This document shows, one piece after another, positions 9,546-20,144 of a stretch of DNA of 64,000 bases. Every line of letters starts with the position of its first letter. Position 1 is the stretch's first letter. The DNA is taken from NCBI RefSeq assembly GCF_002079055.1, contig NC_047499.1, positions 248,001 to 312,000 of the forward strand, written 5' to 3'. The stretch comes from Saccharomyces paradoxus. Its lineage: Eukaryota; Ascomycota; Saccharomycetes; Saccharomycetales; Saccharomycetaceae. Below the pieces are notes generated by a model, which was given only the letters and a program-made list of their open reading frames with translations, ran no database searches and was not told the DNA's origin. The position numbers and the translations under genes were made by a program.

Positions 9546-12500
9546 ATGTCAGTTTACCATCTACCCACACTGTTGAATCCGCTAATTAACGCTATATTTA
9601 ACTGCCCTGAACCGGAAAGATCTCCATTGAAAAAGCTTCTTGCTAATTTAAAAACCCGTAAGTTTATCCTCCTAGCACCTCCTTCAGAATACCTTTTGAA
9701 TTACCACGATGTCAAGACCAAATCGCCGTTACATGATCTTTGTTATAATGCTGAGTTTATTAACTCTTACATATTGCTAATGACTGAGAATTCTTACATA
9801 AACACGAATTCACGAGACAGTCATTATGAAACGTTGGACGGTAAGACCGTTGTTATTCAGTGGAAAAATAATGTCATTCATGCCTTAAATGGATTTCATA
9901 TAAAGCGAAGATTGAAGATTTTAGATATAAAGATATTACCTAACTTTAATGACTACTTTGAAGGCGCAACTGATTTTATCATATTATTCATAGATCAACC
10001 TTTAAATTGCGAATTTGTGCCTAACGACTATTTACAATGTTTTCATAGTTATGAGAAAATACCAAAAAATGCACATGCTATGCCAAATCTGCCGATAGAC
10101 ATTTGCCAACAAGAAAGATCATCATTTGAGAATATATTACATATTCATCCCACCCAATTAACACAGCTGGGCCAGATGTTTTCGAATTATAGAACGCTTG
10201 CACCTAGTGATGATCCGTCTAAGGAAATTTTTGAAAGCATGGTTCAACAAGCATTTGATGGAATGAAATCCGATTCACTTTTCAAGAAATTTTCTAACCT
10301 TTACGATCTTATACACGACTATTGTGAGCTGAATCTTTACGATGATATTTGGTCTAGGCTTACTACACATTTCAAAGGCCATGAAGTGGACAGCGAAAAA
10401 TATAAATATTTTTCAGTGAACCAATTATTAGCAGATTTTTACTCAAAAGATTATAGAGAATTCAGATTGAACGACATTATTCTTATTGAAAAACGCGTCC
10501 ATCTAGCGTCCAAACATTTTCAAAAGCTGGCTTTAACCCATTCATACGCCGAGAAATCTAGAATATTGGTTGAAACTCTGCAGAAATTATCGGGCACCAC
10601 CGAAATGGATTCGCATCAACGAGATCTACCAGATGAATTGAATAATTTGACAATGGATGCGGACACTTTAATCAGCCTTTTTGTGCTTGTTGTTTGCAGA
10701 AGTGATCAGAGGCATCTTAAAAGCCACCTTTATTATTTGCAAAATTTTTCGAATAACTCCTCTTCTACAAAATTCGGAATTTTAGGGTATGCTGTATCCA
10801 CACTGGAAGCTGTGGTTTGTTATTTCGAAGATTTCAGCAAAAATACTGGCAGCATGGCGAAACCTAACGTACTATGTGAAAAAACTAAAAATTTACTGGA
10901 TAAGTTGTCCTGTGAAAACTCCACAAATGAATTAGAAGATCTGGAAACATACAAGGATATTTTGCTGTACAGAAATGAGCAAGGACAATCCATTCTATCT
11001 ATATGTATAACCAACAATAAAAACTGCATTTTATTAGATATTCTTTCTGAATATGAAAACATTTTTCCAATAGAAGACCTCTTAGATGACGAAGCTATTG
11101 ATGGTTCTACGCTACTTATAGAATCAATTAAAGCAGGAAACTTAGAAGCTGCGAAAATACTCATAAGGATCATGATGTTTAATTGCACTGAAGAAGAGCT
11201 GATTTCGTATATCAATAAAACGGATAAATATGCACGTACTGTAGCCCATTATCTAACATATGAAATGGATATACTTAAAAGCATCGGAAACTATGTTGAT
11301 TGGAAACGAAAAAATTCTAGTGGGCAAACGCCTTTATTTTCTATTTTTAGAAGTTATGACCAACCGAATTATGAAGAGATGGTGAAGACAGCATTTGATA
11401 TCGCAAATACTTGGTATCGAAAGCACAACAGTTTGTTTGACTATTTAGATCATACAGACAATAAAGGTAATAGCTTGTTGCATGTTTTGAAAACAAACGT
11501 TTCAATCCTTTTGCAACTAACTAAACTAGATATCAATGGGGAAAATTATAAGGGGTTGACACCATTGATGGTATATGTTAAGTACAAAAGACTAAGCAAT
11601 ATTGACGCCATCACGAAAGACCGTCGACTAATATTAGAAAAGGTCCAAAAGTCAACTTTTTTTACTTGTTTCGATTATGCAAAAGATCACTCGGTATTAA
11701 GCAAGATAGGAGAAAGGGGAGTCAAGGATTCACTTTTTGGATTGATATACTTTCATTCTTTGCGATATCATAACTTAAATGCTACAACGAATGTAACATT
11801 CGTTTCAAGTACAGAGAAACCTTTCGCCACTACTGTTATTAATATGAAAACAATTCAAGGCTTGCTACGCTCAATTCTGAAAGATAATCCGTTCACCTTT
11901 TTGCCACTAAATACCTACATCGATGAAATATCGCATTTAAACCGTTCTGATTTAACAATAGTCGGGAAAACAGATGTCGTATCGCTACTTCACCAATTAA
12001 CTAACTGTTTCAACGTGCTTCTGTTCTTGAAAAAAATTCCGGAAAATTTGTTCACGGATGAGGCTTCTATCTTATATTGGATGCGCATAAACACTTCCAA
12101 AAGAAATCAGAAACCTTCAAGAAAAGATAATCCAAAAACAATGGAACCGGAAGAAATTAATATGATACAAAGCTTTTTACGTTTTAATTTCGATGAGATT
12201 TCGTCATTTAAGGCAAGCTTGAATATTTTAAGGAAGGTCTTAATATTTATTAGTTTAAAAGCCAATGATTTTGAAGACGCTTATGACGGTCTTAACGAAA
12301 TGGGTAAAAAATTAGCTAATAGCAAAGCGGCCAGTGCATTTACAGGAATTATAACAAATAATAATATGTTCAGTGACTTATCACTAGCAGAGTTATTAGA
12401 GAACGTGCGTTTCCTAGAACAGTGTACTATCCAGCTATCTGACTTCGTCCAGATAATTTTATTTGATAAAATCCCAAACTGGTGGAAACATTATGGTGAG

Positions 12501-12818
12501 TTCTTAGCCGTTAATAAAAACTATCGGAAGGCTTTTCCTAGTATTGTTAAACCAAAGAGCACGACGGATACCTCTAGCCATGTCCCACTTGGCGGTTTTA
12601 TTGAAACGAAGCGTGAGCAATCGGAGCAAAGATTGGCGGTTCAAATAAAGGCCTCTTCAAAAATGCTCAAAGAACTTGGAAGCGAAATTTTCGTAGCTCA
12701 CGAAAAATTAGCCGAAGAGTTAAGCAATTATATGGAGTTTAGAAAGGCATGTTTGGATCAACGTAGTATTATAGCATTTGCTACAACCAACATTAGCGTT
12801 CTTCAAGAATGTATTTGA
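9546..12818 (+). CDS. VRL1: Vrl1, intact VPS9-domain Rab5 GEF with ankyrin repeats (VARP-like)
   Basis: This single 1090-residue frame covers what the S288C reference lists as two ORFs, YML003W and YML002W. Vrl1 is the VPS9-domain subunit of the endosomal VINE complex, which also contains the SNX-BAR protein Vin1. In order: an N-terminal targeting region (about 1-260), a helical VPS9 region (about 265-450) with Asp373 in the MDADTLISLF motif that is required in Rab5-type GEFs, then ankyrin-like repeats (about 475-700, e.g. NSSGQTPLFSIF and NKGNSLLHVL), then a helical C-terminus. The in-frame TTG at 9540 was rejected in favour of the ATG at 9546. No stop or frameshift interrupts it. Confidence 0.95.
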   Translation: MSVYHLPTLLNPLINAIFNCPEPERSPLKKLLANLKTRKFILLAPPSEYLLNYHDVKTKSPLHDLCYNAEFINSYILLMTENSYINTNSRDSHYETLDGKTVVIQWKNNVIHALNGFHIKRRLKILDIKILPNFNDYFEGATDFIILFIDQPLNCEFVPNDYLQCFHSYEKIPKNAHAMPNLPIDICQQERSSFENILHIHPTQLTQLGQMFSNYRTLAPSDDPSKEIFESMVQQAFDGMKSDSLFKKFSNLYDLIHDYCELNLYDDIWSRLTTHFKGHEVDSEKYKYFSVNQLLADFYSKDYREFRLNDIILIEKRVHLASKHFQKLALTHSYAEKSRILVETLQKLSGTTEMDSHQRDLPDELNNLTMDADTLISLFVLVVCRSDQRHLKSHLYYLQNFSNNSSSTKFGILGYAVSTLEAVVCYFEDFSKNTGSMAKPNVLCEKTKNLLDKLSCENSTNELEDLETYKDILLYRNEQGQSILSICITNNKNCILLDILSEYENIFPIEDLLDDEAIDGSTLLIESIKAGNLEAAKILIRIMMFNCTEEELISYINKTDKYARTVAHYLTYEMDILKSIGNYVDWKRKNSSGQTPLFSIFRSYDQPNYEEMVKTAFDIANTWYRKHNSLFDYLDHTDNKGNSLLHVLKTNVSILLQLTKLDINGENYKGLTPLMVYVKYKRLSNIDAITKDRRLILEKVQKSTFFTCFDYAKDHSVLSKIGERGVKDSLFGLIYFHSLRYHNLNATTNVTFVSSTEKPFATTVINMKTIQGLLRSILKDNPFTFLPLNTYIDEISHLNRSDLTIVGKTDVVSLLHQLTNCFNVLLFLKKIPENLFTDEASILYWMRINTSKRNQKPSRKDNPKTMEPEEINMIQSFLRFNFDEISSFKASLNILRKVLIFISLKANDFEDAYDGLNEMGKKLANSKAASAFTGIITNNNMFSDLSLAELLENVRFLEQCTIQLSDFVQIILFDKIPNWWKHYGEFLAVNKNYRKAFPSIVKPKSTTDTSSHVPLGGFIETKREQSEQRLAVQIKASSKMLKELGSEIFVAHEKLAEELSNYMEFRKACLDQRSIIAFATTNISVLQECI

Positions 12819-13237
12819 GAGTGATAAACATAGCGACATTTTACCTTCTTCTCACTCGTTTTATAGATTTTTTTTGCCTAATAGTAAGCAATTGGGAGTT
12901 TGAAAGAAATATAATTAAATATTTTATACGGTAAACTCTGCCCCCCATATTCAAGACGAATGGCAGCCAGTTTACTCTATCTGTCTGATGGCGCTATTAT
13001 GATTTGAAATAACCACGCAATTCAAGGTGCGGGTAACAGTTGCATCTCGCGGATTAACTTTTCGCTTTTTGACCTACTGAAGAGGAAGTTCCTTTTGTTA
13101 ATCTGTACCTTTATCTTCAAAGCAGTCGTTATAATAGGACTGCATTGGGAATCACCAACAAACAAGAGGAACAAGCTTATCCATTCCACCTATCATCCGT
13201 TTAGAAACCCCTTCTGATATCAAGATCTGAATAAGTG
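12819..13237. other. VRL1-YPT7 intergenic region with a Reb1-type site
   Basis: This 419-bp gap holds the VRL1 terminator (A/T-rich at 12850-12930) and the YPT7 promoter. CGGGTAA at about 13030-13036 is an exact Reb1 consensus about 200 bp before YPT7, a usual place for a nucleosome-clearing factor. No gene seen. Confidence 0.6.
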
Positions 13238-13864
13238 ATGTCTTCTAGAAAAAAGAATATTCTGAAAGTAATCATCTTAGGTGACTCTGGTGTTGGGAAG
13301 ACCTCCTTGATGCACCGTTATGTCAACGATAAGTATTCTCAACAATATAAAGCAACAATTGGAGCTGACTTTTTAACGAAAGAAGTGACGGTCGACGGTG
13401 ATAAAGTTGCCACCATGCAAGTTTGGGATACTGCTGGACAGGAACGTTTCCAATCATTGGGTGTTGCTTTCTATAGAGGTGCAGATTGCTGCGTTTTGGT
13501 CTACGATGTGACCAATGCTAGTTCTTTTGAGAATATTAAGTCTTGGCGAGATGAATTTCTAGTGCATGCCAACGTAAACTCGCCGGAAACATTTCCATTT
13601 GTTATACTGGGAAATAAAATTGATGCCGAAGAATCCAAAAAAATTGTATCAGAAAAGTCTGCTCAAGAGCTTGCTAAGTCATTAGGCGACATTCCTTTGT
13701 TTCTAACAAGTGCCAAAAACGCCATAAACGTTGATACCGCATTTGAGGAAATTGCAAGAAGTGCTTTACAACAGAATCAAGCCGATACAGAAGCTTTTGA
13801 AGATGACTATAACGATGCCATCAATATTCGCCTAGATGGAGAGAATAATTCTTGTAGCTGTTGA
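13238..13864 (+). CDS. YPT7: Ypt7, Rab7-type GTPase of the late endosome and vacuole
   Basis: Ypt7 drives homotypic vacuole fusion and late-endosome fusion through HOPS. At 208 residues it is the usual length. It shows P-loop GDSGVGKT (15-22), switch [11 protein letters not shown] (from 63), GNKID, the SAK motif in TSAKNA, and a C-terminal CSC for double geranylgeranylation. An in-frame GTG one codon upstream was discarded in favour of the ATG at 13238. It is the last gene on the left arm; CEN13 begins about 230 bp downstream. Confidence 0.99.
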   Translation: MSSRKKNILKVIILGDSGVGKTSLMHRYVNDKYSQQYKATIGADFLTKEVTVDGDKVATMQVWDTAGQERFQSLGVAFYRGADCCVLVYDVTNASSFENIKSWRDEFLVHANVNSPETFPFVILGNKIDAEESKKIVSEKSAQELAKSLGDIPLFLTSAKNAINVDTAFEEIARSALQQNQADTEAFEDDYNDAINIRLDGENNSCSC

Positions 13865-14096
13865 ACTGTGTGCTATTAGATTGTGCCTTCTACTATGTAT
13901 CCTTTATAGCGTATCATTAGAAACTAATTAATATAAAAAACTACTATATTTGCGGAGTGGATAATCCTCTCAACGCAGGGGTCTTGAAAGAAATCTGCAC
14001 TACCAGACCTATTGATGAGCCAGTCAATGAACATGGCCGGTAAATGAAGCACTTCATTATACCTGTAATTATACAATTCAACAAATATTTTAGAAT

Positions 14097-14217
14097 ATCA
14101 CATGATATAAAGAAAAATCTTTTTCTATTTTTATTTATTTTTTTATAAATATTTTTATAATTTTTGTTTAAATATATATCTAAATATTTAAATGTATATG
14201 ATTTCCGAACTTTACAT
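14097..14217 (+). other. CEN13: Point centromere CEN13 (CDEI-CDEII-CDEIII)
   Basis: CDEI is ATCACATG at 14097-14104, the Cbf1 site. CDEII spans 14105-14192: 88 bp, all but about five bases A or T. CDEIII is at 14193-14217, beginning TGTATATGATTTCCGAAC, with the essential CCG at 14205-14207 for CBF3. Element order, spacing and position between YPT7 and CDC5 match chromosome XIII. The base after CCGAA is C, where the commonest consensus has A. Confidence 0.98.
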
Positions 14218-15155
14218 ATAACTTTATTGTTAGTAAAAATATTTTTTTCGCCGAATGTTTATTTGTATCTCAAATTGCCTTTAAAAAAACTAAATTTGTA
14301 TTGGGAGTAGGAATTGGCTGCAATTAAATAAAGTTGTATATAGTGTATATCAAAATTTTGTAAAGAAAAACATGAAATGTACTGCAACCTGTCTTCTTGC
14401 AACGACTTTTCTGAAAGAAATTATTTGTGCAATTGTTGATAAGGGAACTGTGGCTACATTAGTCACTATTTGCTTTACTATGTCAGCATACCTATCTCTC
14501 AACAAAAAAGCTAGATGCACCATTAACATCAATATGGACTAGGATATTTTGGATTATAACCAAATGACAAGCAATGAGCAAATAATTACTCGTAGTGCCA
14601 TTCCCAACCTTATCGATAACATGTCGAATATGAAGTGAGTAAATCAGTTTTTGATAGAATACTTAAAATTGGGAACGCATTGATGTACCAAATAATAGCC
14701 CTTTTAAGTTTGAGCTTTTCTCTCTTCCATTAGCAACTGTACAAAGGTTTCAGAAGAAACCTATCTTCAGAACAATATTTTTTGAAGAAGTCTCGTATTT
14801 TTAAGTAAGGAATAGCTCAAGAAAAGTGATAGGTCACATCGCTTTATATATACATTTTGAAGGTGGTTTTACGGCACCTATTGATAGATATGACTCTTGA
14901 ATCGCAGCCAGCTAAAAAAGCTCCGTATATGTGAATGTGAACTATTGATAAGGAAGAACCAACATGAAAGATGTTTGTTCATTTCGCACCTTTAGAAAAA
15001 GGGTATTAATGCTAGGGGTAAATATTATATATTATCTTCATTAAGGACAAGACCATTTTTTATACTAGTTATTAATGGGGCCCAATCAATGGACTGGTAA
15101 TTTCGGATTCGTATTCGTACTCGTATTCTTTTTTTTTTTCTACTTCAATATCGGT
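14218..15155. other. Pericentromeric non-coding DNA between CEN13 and CDC5
   Basis: This 938-bp, AT-rich stretch has no convincing ORF; the longest open frame is 60 codons without recognisable content. A T-run near 15129-15140 lies just after the CDC5 stop. No tRNA or LTR was recognised, in contrast to the other two large gaps. Confidence 0.7.
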
Positions 15156-17273
15156 TTAATCTACGGTGACGATTGTAGACTTCTGCTTTAAACCTTCCTT
15201 TATCAATGTTAATTTCTCTCTGAAATTGCTTTCCGGATATCCTGGAATCTCACCATATTTTAGCACCTCAACTAAGGGATATGTAGTGCTTTCATGCGAG
15301 GGAGAGATGTAGGTCACTAATTTACCTCCATCAGAGATTGCCATTTTATGATGATCTTTAAAATTGAACTGGAAGGTACCATCACTAAGTTCAAACATAA
15401 CAAATGGTTTATACCTTGTGTACCTTCTCAAAAAGACGTCATCCTTATGATATTCTTCTCTACCAAACGTAGATACTCGACTTAAATTAGCCTTCATGTA
15501 TTTGGCAAAAAAATCGACTACTTCTAAATGTCTACTTAGCTCTCGTGGTTTTTCACTCAATAAATAATGACTTGCTACCCAACCTTCCCTATCGTCATAA
15601 CTGATATACCAAAACTCCTCTGCATCCGCCAATCGGAGAACGGTGGTCCCGTTATTAAATAAGACACCAATATCTTCTGTTGATAACTGATAGGAAAATC
15701 CATGTTTGTTTGAGTAGTCAACCCACTTGGTAACTATCATTGGATGTTTAATTTTGGGCAATCTTGATTTCGGAAGACCTCCCATTTTATACTGAGCTTC
15801 TGCCTCTACAATGCCATTCAAAGTAAGATGACACTCACTGGCTAGTATTCTCAAAGAGATTTCTGATTTAATGACATTGGTCGATGTAGCTATTAATTCT
15901 TTTCTCAGAACAGCCTGTTGTGCTCTGCGTATCCTTGCTTCACGAGCCAGATCATTTAACCTTCTTTGCGCTTCTATATCAACAACCTCCTTATATTTTT
16001 GTTTCGTCCCGCCAGGGGATAAGGAATGAGGTAAGAATGGTCTGTTTTGCTGGTACTCTTCTAGTTTATCAATACTGGATTTAATTGAGGAAATATAATC
16101 CTTCTTTTGACGCTGGATTTTATCGCTGCTCATGCTTTCTAATAGTAGAGATTTTTCCATGCAATCTTTGAAGTTAACCAGTGATTGCTCTTCAGGAATA
16201 TTCTCGAAATTTGGTGCTTCTGACATGACTGTTGAAGGAATAGATGGTGGAAAAGTCCCCCGAAACCATACATAATCCATAATTTCTGCCAAAGAGGGTC
16301 TTTCTATTGGATCTAAAGATAAGATATCTCTTATTAGAATTTTACCTTCATCTGAAATTGGTTTATCTTTTGGAAACGAAAAATCACGACATTTGATTCT
16401 TTCATAAATGGTGTTTACATCTCTTGCTTGAAAGGGTGGTTTGCCAATCAGCAAAGCGTAAAGCATAACACCTAATGACCAAATATCTACCTCAAAGGAA
16501 TGTCCAGAATGTTTACCCATCAGCACTTCAGGTGCAATATAGTTAGGTGTCCCGCATATGGTATACTTACGTTCACTTTCATTTGCCAAAACGGCTGCTA
16601 GACCAAAATCACCAATCTTTAAATTATAATTTGAATCGAAGAAGATATTACCAAGTTTTAGATCTCTATGTATAACTCTTCTTGAATGCATATATTTAAT
16701 TGCACCACATATTTGAGTGGTGAAAAACCTAACTTCTGGTTCTGTTAAAACTTTTCTTCTTTTTAATAATTCCATTAATGAACCGTTGGGGCATATTTCT
16801 AACAAGATATAGACATTGCTGTCATCTTCAAAACAATCAATAAATTGAACGATATTTGGATGGGCCATACTTTTATGAATTTGAATTTCTGACAACAACT
16901 TTTTTCTTGTCTTTTCTGATTTTATCGAGGCTTTAGCAACTGTTTTGGCAGCAAAAATCTCACCTGAATCATCCTTAATTTGGAAACAACGAGCAAATCC
17001 GCCTTCACCTAAAAAATGACCTCTGTGGTAGTCTTTACCTCTTGTTTTAATTAATGAAGGTGGTGTTTTACACAGAGCTGATAACTTTTCCCTTTTCTTT
17101 TTTTGAGCTGGCTGGTGGTGATGGTCATTATTCGGATCTAATCTCTTTGTTTGCTTAAAGTGGTTTTCTTTGCCTACGAGGTCTGCAGTATTTCCCTTTA
17201 TTGGGGTATGAACTAACTTGGAACGGGTATTCAATTGCTTATCGTTGATAGCTTTAAGAGGACCCAACGACAT
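15156..17273 (-). CDS. CDC5: Cdc5, polo-like kinase
   Basis: Cdc5 is the single yeast polo kinase. It acts in mitotic exit, cohesin release, spindle-pole function and meiosis. Its 705 residues equal the S. cerevisiae length. The kinase domain (about 80-340) has GEGGFARC, catalytic HRDLKLGNIFF, DFGLA and T-loop TICGTPNY before APE. Two polo boxes follow (about 510-700), including FKDHHKMAI with the phosphopeptide-binding His/Lys pair and the TKWVDYS Trp. The N-terminus carries RxxL-like degradation sequences. It is the first gene on the right arm, transcribed toward the centromere. Confidence 0.99.
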   Translation of the reverse strand: MSLGPLKAINDKQLNTRSKLVHTPIKGNTADLVGKENHFKQTKRLDPNNDHHHQPAQKKKREKLSALCKTPPSLIKTRGKDYHRGHFLGEGGFARCFQIKDDSGEIFAAKTVAKASIKSEKTRKKLLSEIQIHKSMAHPNIVQFIDCFEDDSNVYILLEICPNGSLMELLKRRKVLTEPEVRFFTTQICGAIKYMHSRRVIHRDLKLGNIFFDSNYNLKIGDFGLAAVLANESERKYTICGTPNYIAPEVLMGKHSGHSFEVDIWSLGVMLYALLIGKPPFQARDVNTIYERIKCRDFSFPKDKPISDEGKILIRDILSLDPIERPSLAEIMDYVWFRGTFPPSIPSTVMSEAPNFENIPEEQSLVNFKDCMEKSLLLESMSSDKIQRQKKDYISSIKSSIDKLEEYQQNRPFLPHSLSPGGTKQKYKEVVDIEAQRRLNDLAREARIRRAQQAVLRKELIATSTNVIKSEISLRILASECHLTLNGIVEAEAQYKMGGLPKSRLPKIKHPMIVTKWVDYSNKHGFSYQLSTEDIGVLFNNGTTVLRLADAEEFWYISYDDREGWVASHYLLSEKPRELSRHLEVVDFFAKYMKANLSRVSTFGREEYHKDDVFLRRYTRYKPFVMFELSDGTFQFNFKDHHKMAISDGGKLVTYISPSHESTTYPLVEVLKYGEIPGYPESNFREKLTLIKEGLKQKSTIVTVD

Positions 17274-18332
17274 CTTTATTCGACTTGATCTTGCTTTGTT
17301 CTTTCTTTCCCACGGCTATATTTTTTATTTTTTATGAATAACAAATGTAACGGTTATCGATAAAAGAAAGAGAATATATATAGAAAAGATGTAAAAGCTA
17401 ATGTTTTTGTGTACAAAAAAATAGTATCCTGCTCAATTATGCAACCTTGGTTATGCAGTTCAGCTTTTTTGTCTTTTCTTTTTTAAGTTTTCTTGCAAGT
17501 TAATGTAGTATATGCCACAAAATTGAAGAAATGAAAAATAGGAAAAAAAAAAGAACAGAATTAGGATTTGACACAAAGGCTTATTGTTCTTTGAAACCGC
17601 CACTTAAATTCGATTTGCTTTACCTATGACGCTATATGTATTCTATACAAGAGTGTAGTAGCACAAGAAACTGTTCAAGACATGCCTTGTTTCAAAGGAT
17701 ATACATTCAAAGATCATCCCAGGTTCTCGAGATATTTATTCGTTCTATATTTTGAAATTTCTTTATTGGGTTTGTTTTGTTTTGACCCATTTAGGTAATA
17801 CCCTTTTGACAGCGAAAAAATCCAAAAGTTGTCTTCCGGGTGACATACAATAAGACTCCAACCGGACAATAAAATAATGATTAGGGTAATAATATGTGCG
17901 TGAAATTCTTCCCCAGTCACATACACAGCCGCTAAGAGGAAAGGATAGCTTGATCGGCCGATTTCGCAAACGCCCTCACTTTTCACTGCTTTTTTAACGC
18001 TAGCAATAACATTGACGTGCAAAATGTGTTGGTGCTCTCGCGTCGATTCCTTCTTCATTTATCATCAAAGATAACAGCAATCTCACTCATCTGAAGAGGT
18101 AATAATTGGACGACTTCATTTTCCGAGTTTCGGCTATGCCATGTACTCTTTTACGACAAACGCCACCTTGAGCAAGGTATAAAAGAAAAGCGCTTTTTCA
18201 TTTCACCGCAATCTCCGCGACCTATATAAGCCAATCACTCGTACACTTTGTTACCACCCAGAAGAAGGATTAAATATTCCAACAAGGAACAGAACAAAGA
18301 AAAACAAACTACAAGAAACAAAATATCAAATC
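17274..18332. promoter_or_regulatory. Divergent CDC5-MIX17 promoter region
   Basis: On the MIX17 side there is TATATAAG at about 18223-18230 and CCAAT at 18231-18235, roughly 100 bp before the MIX17 ATG. CCAAT is the Hap2/3/4/5 core, which suits a mitochondrial gene. The CDC5 side is A/T-tract rich; I did not find a clear Mcm1-Fkh pair. A 114-codon minus frame at 17714-18058 has no recognisable domain and is not called. Confidence 0.5.
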
Positions 18333-18797
18333 ATGGCGCGTTCAAGAGGATCATCAAGACCTATATCTAGGTCGAGACCTACTCAGACAAGGTCTGCTTC
18401 TACCATGGCGGCTCCAGTTCATCCGCAGCAACAACCAAATGCCTATTCACATCCTCCAGCCGCAGGTACCCAGACAAGACAACCAGGTATGTTTGCGCAG
18501 ATGGCTTCCACTGCTGCAGGTGTTGCCGTTGGTAGTACCATTGGTCACACCTTAGGTGCAGGCATCACAGGTATGTTTTCTGGATCCGGGTCTGACTCCG
18601 CTCCCGTTGAGCAACAGCAGCAAAATATGGCCAACGTTTCCGGCCAGACCCAAACGGACCAGCAGATGGGAAGAACCTGTGAATTAGACGCAAGGAACTT
18701 TACACGCTGTTTGGACGAAAATAACGGCAACTTCCAAATATGTGATTATTACCTGCAGCAACTAAAAGCCTGCCAAGAGGCTGCACGTCAATACTAA
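18333..18797 (+). CDS. MIX17: Mix17, twin CX9C mitochondrial intermembrane-space protein
   Basis: This 154-residue homologue of human CHCHD2/CHCHD10 is imported by the Mia40 pathway. The N-terminus is Arg/Ser-rich and resembles a presequence. A Gly/Ala-rich hydrophobic stretch (about 50-85) follows, then Q/N-rich linker, then a CHCH domain with Cys116, Cys126, Cys137 and Cys147 forming two exact CX9C motifs. The S. cerevisiae protein is almost the same length. The function is linked to respiration and mitochondrial integrity but is not well defined. Confidence 0.97.
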   Translation: MARSRGSSRPISRSRPTQTRSASTMAAPVHPQQQPNAYSHPPAAGTQTRQPGMFAQMASTAAGVAVGSTIGHTLGAGITGMFSGSGSDSAPVEQQQQNMANVSGQTQTDQQMGRTCELDARNFTRCLDENNGNFQICDYYLQQLKACQEAARQY

Positions 18798-19251
18798 GTT
18801 TAAAGGCCAAAAATTTAGAAAATATTCACCAGGTCACACATTCCGAAAACAATATTATTTAAACCATGTCATTTAACCGTTCTTTTTTTGGAGGTTTTCA
18901 CAGAATTTGCGTACGCCACGAGGAAACAAGAAGAAAAAAAAGATGCAGAGGATTAAGGACTAAATTCCTTATATATATAGATATTCATTTGTTCAATGTG
19001 TATGTAAATAACTTTTATAAACCGAATCATCCAATTTTATTGACTTCTTAATCATCGACACTCCCCACCAGGTGGTGTGGCTGAGGTTTATGATGAAATC
19101 CTCAACAGGGAAGGGTAACGTAATCTCTTCGAAGGGTTTGTTTATTTACTTTATTTAAGCTCTTCTTCAAAAGGCTCTATGATTCGCATGTTTCTCAAGA
19201 AAACACCAACCGCAGCAGAATTAACCAAGTTAAGGTTCTGAAGGAAGACAT
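18798..19251. other. MIX17-AIM34 intergenic region
   Basis: This 454-bp tandem gap holds the MIX17 3' end (A/T-rich at 18960-18990) and the AIM34 promoter. A self-complementary CCACCAGGTGG lies near 19067. No gene is called in it. Confidence 0.5.
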
Positions 19252-19845
19252 ATGTTATTTTCTCTATTGGGTAGGGTTGCTTCGCGACAATCCTCCGGCA
19301 TACGGATGATTAGACCAGGAAGATCTGTGTATTTACCGTTTACCTTACTACTCAAAAAGTTCGACGCTTCCAAGATAAGCGTACACAGGTATGTACATAG
19401 TACCCAAACGAAGAGTCACTTGACCTTTTTATTGAAAAATAATGATATAACACCTTTTCAAAAATTTACAGTTAGAATACTCAAGGAGCAGTGCAAAACA
19501 AGAGGGTTGAAATTATCAGGTCGCAAGTCGGAGCTGTTACAAAGGCTTATCACGTACGACTCCGCTTCACATAAGAAAAGTAGTGTGAAGGTAGATGAAC
19601 TCAGAAAAAGCTCATTAATAAATGAACCAATCAAACTTACTGAGAAATTACTTAGTGATAAAATCCCTCAAACCATTGAAAAGAAGCATTATTCGGTGCA
19701 AAAATCACCTAATATTGAAACTCCCGGCGAAGTTCATTCACACTTACAACCAAGGGATAGAACATTCTTAGTTGGATTTTTTTTGTTATCGTGTCTTTGG
19801 TGGAACCTCGAACCTCAGGAATCTAAACCTATCATTGATCATTAG
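19252..19845 (+). CDS. AIM34: Aim34, mitochondrial protein with a SAP domain
   Basis: Of 197 residues, the first 50 or so are rich in Arg and Ser with few acidic residues, a probable mitochondrial presequence. A SAP-type helix-extended-helix motif lies at about 71-105 (VRILKEQCKTRGLKLSGRKSE). A hydrophobic segment near 170-187 could be a single membrane span. In S. cerevisiae AIM34 loss alters mitochondrial inheritance; the molecular function is unknown. SAP domains often bind nucleic acid, which suggests but does not show an mtDNA or RNA role. Confidence 0.94.
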   Translation: MLFSLLGRVASRQSSGIRMIRPGRSVYLPFTLLLKKFDASKISVHRYVHSTQTKSHLTFLLKNNDITPFQKFTVRILKEQCKTRGLKLSGRKSELLQRLITYDSASHKKSSVKVDELRKSSLINEPIKLTEKLLSDKIPQTIEKKHYSVQKSPNIETPGEVHSHLQPRDRTFLVGFFLLSCLWWNLEPQESKPIIDH

Positions 19846-20144
19846 CAATATAACTCTAACGCTGTAATTAATTGAACTGTATATTCTTTCATAATTTATT
19901 AAGACACTTTTTGCTTTTATCTTCACTCTCAATACGTGTTGTTGATCCAGATCATCTCATTATTGCCGTCATTTTCGGTTAAAGTAGGCGCTGTTGCGAA
20001 ACATGCCAGAAAAAAAAGTGAGGAAGGAAAGTACTATGAAAACAGGGTGAACGCCACTACTTTTCATCCTATTAATAGAAGAGATAACAATAAAAGCAAT
20101 CTAATTTGAATTCTATAAAACACCACTAAGGCGAAAAAAAAGTA

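Noticed and set aside
17714-18058. 114-codon minus ORF in the CDC5-MIX17 spacer
   Set aside because: No domain, average composition for random AT-rich DNA, and it overlaps the probable MIX17 promoter. Similar to dubious ORFs annotated in this gap in S. cerevisiae.
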